DNA of 8,701 bases from CAZCBJ01 sp964496705. Lineage in GTDB: Bacteria > Chloroflexota > Anaerolineae > Anaerolineales > Anaerolineaceae. Positions 7,501-8,701 of this stretch are shown piece after piece (position 1 is the first letter of the stretch; every line of letters starts with the position of its first letter). The stretch lies in assembly GCA_964496705.1 (NCBI GenBank), contig CAZCBJ010000170.1, positions 1-8,701 of the forward strand, written 5' to 3'. A model generated the notes under the pieces. That model saw only the letters and a list, made by a program, of their open reading frames with translations. It searched no databases and was not told the origin of the DNA. The position numbers and the translations under genes were made by a program.

Positions 7501-7685
7501 ATCTCGCGCAGTAGACCTTCATCCAGGCAGTATGGATGAGGGAGAGGTTTAATGTGACCTTTTCGTGGCAGACGACCACGCCAAATGGGTGGCTGAGGGG
7601 CTGCAGGGTTCTCCGCCCAGAACAACATGCCCCCAGGCTCATTTGGCCGGCGCGGCGGCTGCCAATGTGCATGGAGAATTAGCAT
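4542..7685 (-). CDS. SNF2/Rad54-family DEAD/DEAH-box helicase (ATP-dependent DNA translocase)
   Basis: A 1047-residue superfamily 2 ATPase. The C-terminal half holds the motor: LRPYQRYGYSWM (569-580), Walker A DDMGLGKT (594-601), Walker B DEAQ (696-699), LTGTP (723-727, motif III), the HELICc domain from about 870 with VLVFTQF (893-899), SLKAGGFGINL (950-960, motif V) and ATDRSFRIGQ (981-990, motif VI). All ATPase motifs are intact. The N-terminal half lacks motor motifs; residues about 390-560 (starting FNTETTYRFLREAGPLLEQA) resemble the DUF3670 SNF2-associated domain. The family moves along duplex DNA and remodels protein-DNA complexes; bacterial relatives include RapA and YwqA, but this is not RapA itself. 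The start at 7685 gives MLILHAHWQPP, the usual beginning of such proteins, although no good ribosome-binding site precedes it. It is followed directly by the SWIM gene. No sign of frameshift or truncation. Confidence 0.95.
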   Translation of the reverse strand: MLILHAHWQPPRRPNEPGGMLFWAENPAAPQPPIWRGRLPRKGHIKPLPHPYCLDEGLLREMIGAGTPLATAEAYKIRLLLPSSRTGPLPSPELSHNWGLDIYNEPFLSQWFIEGLFLQASKAYSVLVNLPSEGPVFILGQDAHFWRKAANLVLEALANQKFIADIIPPNGNGWRSYLARWFPVLDGPNDALRIERLARAMPPVCRSEVLPFDRRDPNSETKPRMLLDNFLNSMTDALVRTWGRGRIPRIVSENENPLQDWLEALFNESPIVHASPAQLQAFSSSLHAWSRNLFAAGDSQFRIAFRVEMPQEIAEIEKEWQIHFLLQAKDDPSLILPAEEVWRNNNSIIRLSGRKFEKAQEKMLAGLGYAARLFPDLRPALRTLQPSGTVFNTETTYRFLREAGPLLEQAGFGLLVPPWWNQRSARLGMRLTLKPGQTNLNIGRAGKLGLNNLVAYQWELALGDTVLTRLEFEELVALKSPLLQIRGQWVQLDPEQVEAAIQFWENQNQTGEISLLQAAQFGLGAQTGISSLPVTEVVAEGWVEEWLDRLTNADELAELPQPQGFAGTLRPYQRYGYSWMVFFRRWGLGAILADDMGLGKTIQALSMLQYEKENNGKLPGPVLLLAPTSVVTNWERETRRFTPGLHIMVHQGPNRLRNAEFLQAAQQHDLVFTSYAVMRMDAELLQQVKWYGIIADEAQNIKNPSAKQTQAVRKLDGSFRFALTGTPVENRLIELWSIMNFLNPGYLGPQDRFRSEYAVPIERFGDGEATQRLRQLVGPFILRRVKTDPNVIQDLPDKIEMKQYCNLTEEQATLYEAVVQQTLAKINASDGIERKGLVLSLLTQLKQVCNHPIQYLHQVESAQHDIAQIAGRSGKLQRLVEMLEEVLAEGDRVLVFTQFAQMGSLLAEYLPHALGRNVQYLHGGTPVKVRDQLISRFQEEEHAPPVFVLSLKAGGFGINLTRANHVFHFDRWWNPAVENQATDRSFRIGQKQNVQVHKFITLGTLEEKIDDLIESKKELAEAIVGAGEGWLTELNTDELRELVRLRR
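4545..4550 (-). promoter_or_regulatory. Ribosome-binding site of the SWIM gene, inside the helicase end
   Basis: Read on the - strand, AGAAGG codes the last two arginines of the helicase and lies five bases before ATG 4539, with the helicase stop TAA between. This fits termination-reinitiation, giving linked amounts of the two proteins. Confidence 0.65.
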
Positions 7686-7767
7686 ATTCTATTGATAAAA
7701 TCCGTCTTTCACCCGCATGTATGGTTAGGCGTCAGATTTGCCAGGATGGGTTTTGGTTGAGCAAGGA

Positions 7768-7804
7768 ATAATAAATAATGATTACAAGCTATTTGTCAAT
7801 TATA
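7768..7804 (-). promoter_or_regulatory. Candidate promoter region for the helicase-SWIM operon
   Basis: On the - strand there is a perfect TTGACA (7799-7794). Downstream are TTTATT (7775-7770, 18-base spacer, 4 of 6 match) and TATTAT (7773-7768, 20-base spacer, 5 of 6). Overlapping the TTGACA by one base is a perfect TATAAT (7804-7799), which has no good -35 at 16-18 bases upstream. Either could start transcription toward the helicase and would leave an untranslated leader of about 75 to 110 bases. AT-rich sequence gives such matches by chance, so this is a weak call. Confidence 0.35.
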
Positions 7805-8036
7805 CACCAGAAATTGTGCCTTTATCCTCCTGAAAAAGCTAATACCTGTTTTCCCATATTGCCTTGTTAGGGATTGTCGAATGGGTTGATGGTCGGCACT
7901 CACTACTGTACCGACGAAATTTTATAAACCAATCCTGGGCAGGCCCTTCCCGCAATGATGCTCCGCGATCGCTGTGGGGTGCTGCGCAAGAGAATTTCTG
8001 GTCAAATCCGCTCAAGGAATCACCCCGCGTGAGTCC

Positions 8037-8061
8037 CTGAAGGAGCGCGGCGACTGAAGGA
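8037..8061 (+). repeat. Short direct repeat, 8 bp, period 17
   Basis: CTGAAGGA occurs at 8037-8044 and again at 8054-8061, separated by nine bases. It lies just beyond the stop of the dppA-like gene. No function is evident; two copies this short could be chance. Confidence 0.4.
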
Positions 8062-8100
8062 TCACCGGGCTTTTGCAGGCAGACCTTATTGACAGTGTAC

Positions 8101-8701
8101 TCAACGCGCTGCCAGGCTGACGGCGGCACGAAAGCTGGTATAGGCGGTGAGCATGTCGGCTGAAATAATTTCAATGCGCCTGCCGTCCAACCTCAGCGCT
8201 CCGGGAAGCAGAGAGACCCGATCGGCCATATCTGAGTAGATGAACTCAATCGTCATGGTCACTGGTAGGTCCACATGCAGCGGCGCGGGGGCAACACCGG
8301 CCTTGATCCGGGAGATGGCCCGCTCGGCTTTTTCAGTGATCAGTTTCTTGGTTGCTGCCGGGGTCAAGCATTCAGCAGAATGGCGTCCGGTGGCTTGCTT
8401 GACCTGCGCGGTTTCGATGCCAGGAATCCACTCTTCGGCTTCGGCGCACACCGCCTGGTCACCACTGACCAATAACAGCGGAACTCCGAAGTGCCCGCAA
8501 ACACTGGCATTGAGTCCAGTTTCGCCGCACAGCCGCCCGTTGATCCACAGATTATTCACCCGACTGCTGGACCAGGTGTGGTCGAGAATGGCATTGCGGG
8601 TGCCCATCCTGGCGTGATAACCGATGAAGAAAACCCCCTGAACCCCAGAGTCAATGCCCTGTATCATGGAGAATGGAGAAGGCGAGGAAGAATTCAATCG
8701 C
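8101..8701 (-). CDS. dppA: D-aminopeptidase, DppA / M55 family (N-terminus outside window)
   Basis: About 200 residues of a zinc D-aminopeptidase whose 5' end lies right of the window. Numbering from the in-frame TTG at 8697, PFSMIQGID (8-16), GVFFIGYHAR (21-30), INGRLCGETGLNASVCGHFG (52-71), LLLVSGDQ (74-81), EEWIPGIETAQVKQATGR (88-105) and the ADMLTAY stretch near the end match Bacillus subtilis DppA in order. His28 and Glu59 correspond to zinc ligands His104 and Glu133 of that enzyme, and His40 to the active-site His115; spacing differs by one or two residues. The first ligands (the DxE at the N-terminus and His60) fall outside the window, as do about 75 residues, so the gene is cut by the window and not by a mutation. 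The TTG at 8697 is therefore internal. DppA removes D-amino acids from small D-peptides, probably for peptide use or wall turnover. The frame closes with TGA at 8101-8103. No transporter genes are visible nearby. Confidence 0.9.
   Translation of the reverse strand, partial: RLNSSSPSPFSMIQGIDSGVQGVFFIGYHARMGTRNAILDHTWSSSRVNNLWINGRLCGETGLNASVCGHFGVPLLLVSGDQAVCAEAEEWIPGIETAQVKQATGRHSAECLTPAATKKLITEKAERAISRIKAGVAPAPLHVDLPVTMTIEFIYSDMADRVSLLPGALRLDGRRIEIISADMLTAYTSFRAAVSLAAR

Larger units (their letters stand above)
7686..8100. other. Gene-free region between dppA-like gene and helicase
   Basis: This stretch of 415 bases holds no reading frame that I trust. The half near the helicase (7686-7860) is AT-rich and contains promoter-like elements directed at the helicase. 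The half near the dppA-like gene (7861-8100) is more GC-rich, with a short inverted repeat GTCGG/CCGAC (7892-7896 and 7911-7915), a GGGGTG/CACCCC pair (7976-7981 and 8021-8026) and a short direct repeat. On the - strand an AGGAGGATAAA element (near 7820-7830) looks like a strong ribosome-binding site but has no start codon at a suitable distance. No tRNA, T-run terminator or known riboswitch is recognisable. Confidence 0.6.

Noticed and set aside
7839..8174. 111-codon open frame on the - strand spanning the dppA end and the spacer
   Set aside because: It begins inside the dppA-like gene in another frame, without a ribosome-binding site, and its composition (Ser, Arg, Pro, Cys rich) does not look like a real protein. 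A degraded gene remnant cannot be excluded.
8240..8617. 125-codon + strand open frame opposite the dppA-like gene
   Set aside because: The opposite strand encodes a clear DppA match; this is a shadow.
8101..8701. Truncated dppA pseudogene starting at TTG 8697
   Set aside because: The frame stays open to the window edge and matches the middle of the family there, so the missing N-terminus is simply outside the window.
1..8701. Mobile element, prophage, toxin-antitoxin or CRISPR array
   Set aside because: No transposase, integrase, terminal repeats, paired small genes or regularly spaced repeats are visible.

Overview
The window reads as ordinary bacterial chromosome: dense genes, short or absent spacers, no insertion sequence, no CRISPR array, no tRNA or rRNA that I can see. 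Base composition is moderately GC-rich by eye and fairly even. The mix of genes (SNF2-type helicase with a separate SWIM-domain partner, long-form bacterial ProRS with CxxC pairs, DppA-type D-aminopeptidase, a degenerate CPBP membrane protein next to a methyltransferase) looks to me like Chloroflexota, perhaps Anaerolineae. That is an impression from protein style, not a computed placement.

Layout. On the + strand: the tail of an upstream gene (1-99), a CPBP/CAAX-protease-like membrane protein (120-842), a class I SAM methyltransferase starting in a 4-base ATGA overlap (839-1783), then a 131-base leader with two hairpins, then prolyl-tRNA synthetase proS (1915-3645). On the - strand: a partial dppA-like D-aminopeptidase running in from the right edge (8101-8701), a gene-free stretch of 415 bases (7686-8100) with a candidate promoter, a 1047-residue SNF2-family helicase (4542-7685), and a SWIM zinc-finger protein (3646-4539) translated two bases after the helicase stop. 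proS and the SWIM gene converge with no base between their stop codons.

Working together. The helicase and SWIM protein are the clearest functional pair: tight operon, ribosome-binding site of the second gene inside the end of the first, and a known association of these domains in bacteria. The CPBP protein and the methyltransferase are probably translationally coupled; their joint role is unknown. proS and dppA are housekeeping or nutritional genes with no evident link to the rest.

I do not see a convincing new defence or mobile system. The points most worth a second look are the CPBP protein that keeps its glutamates but lacks both histidine motifs, the enlarged region inside the methyltransferase, the paired hairpins before proS, the zero-base convergent junction, and the helicase/SWIM pair with its unexplained upstream region.
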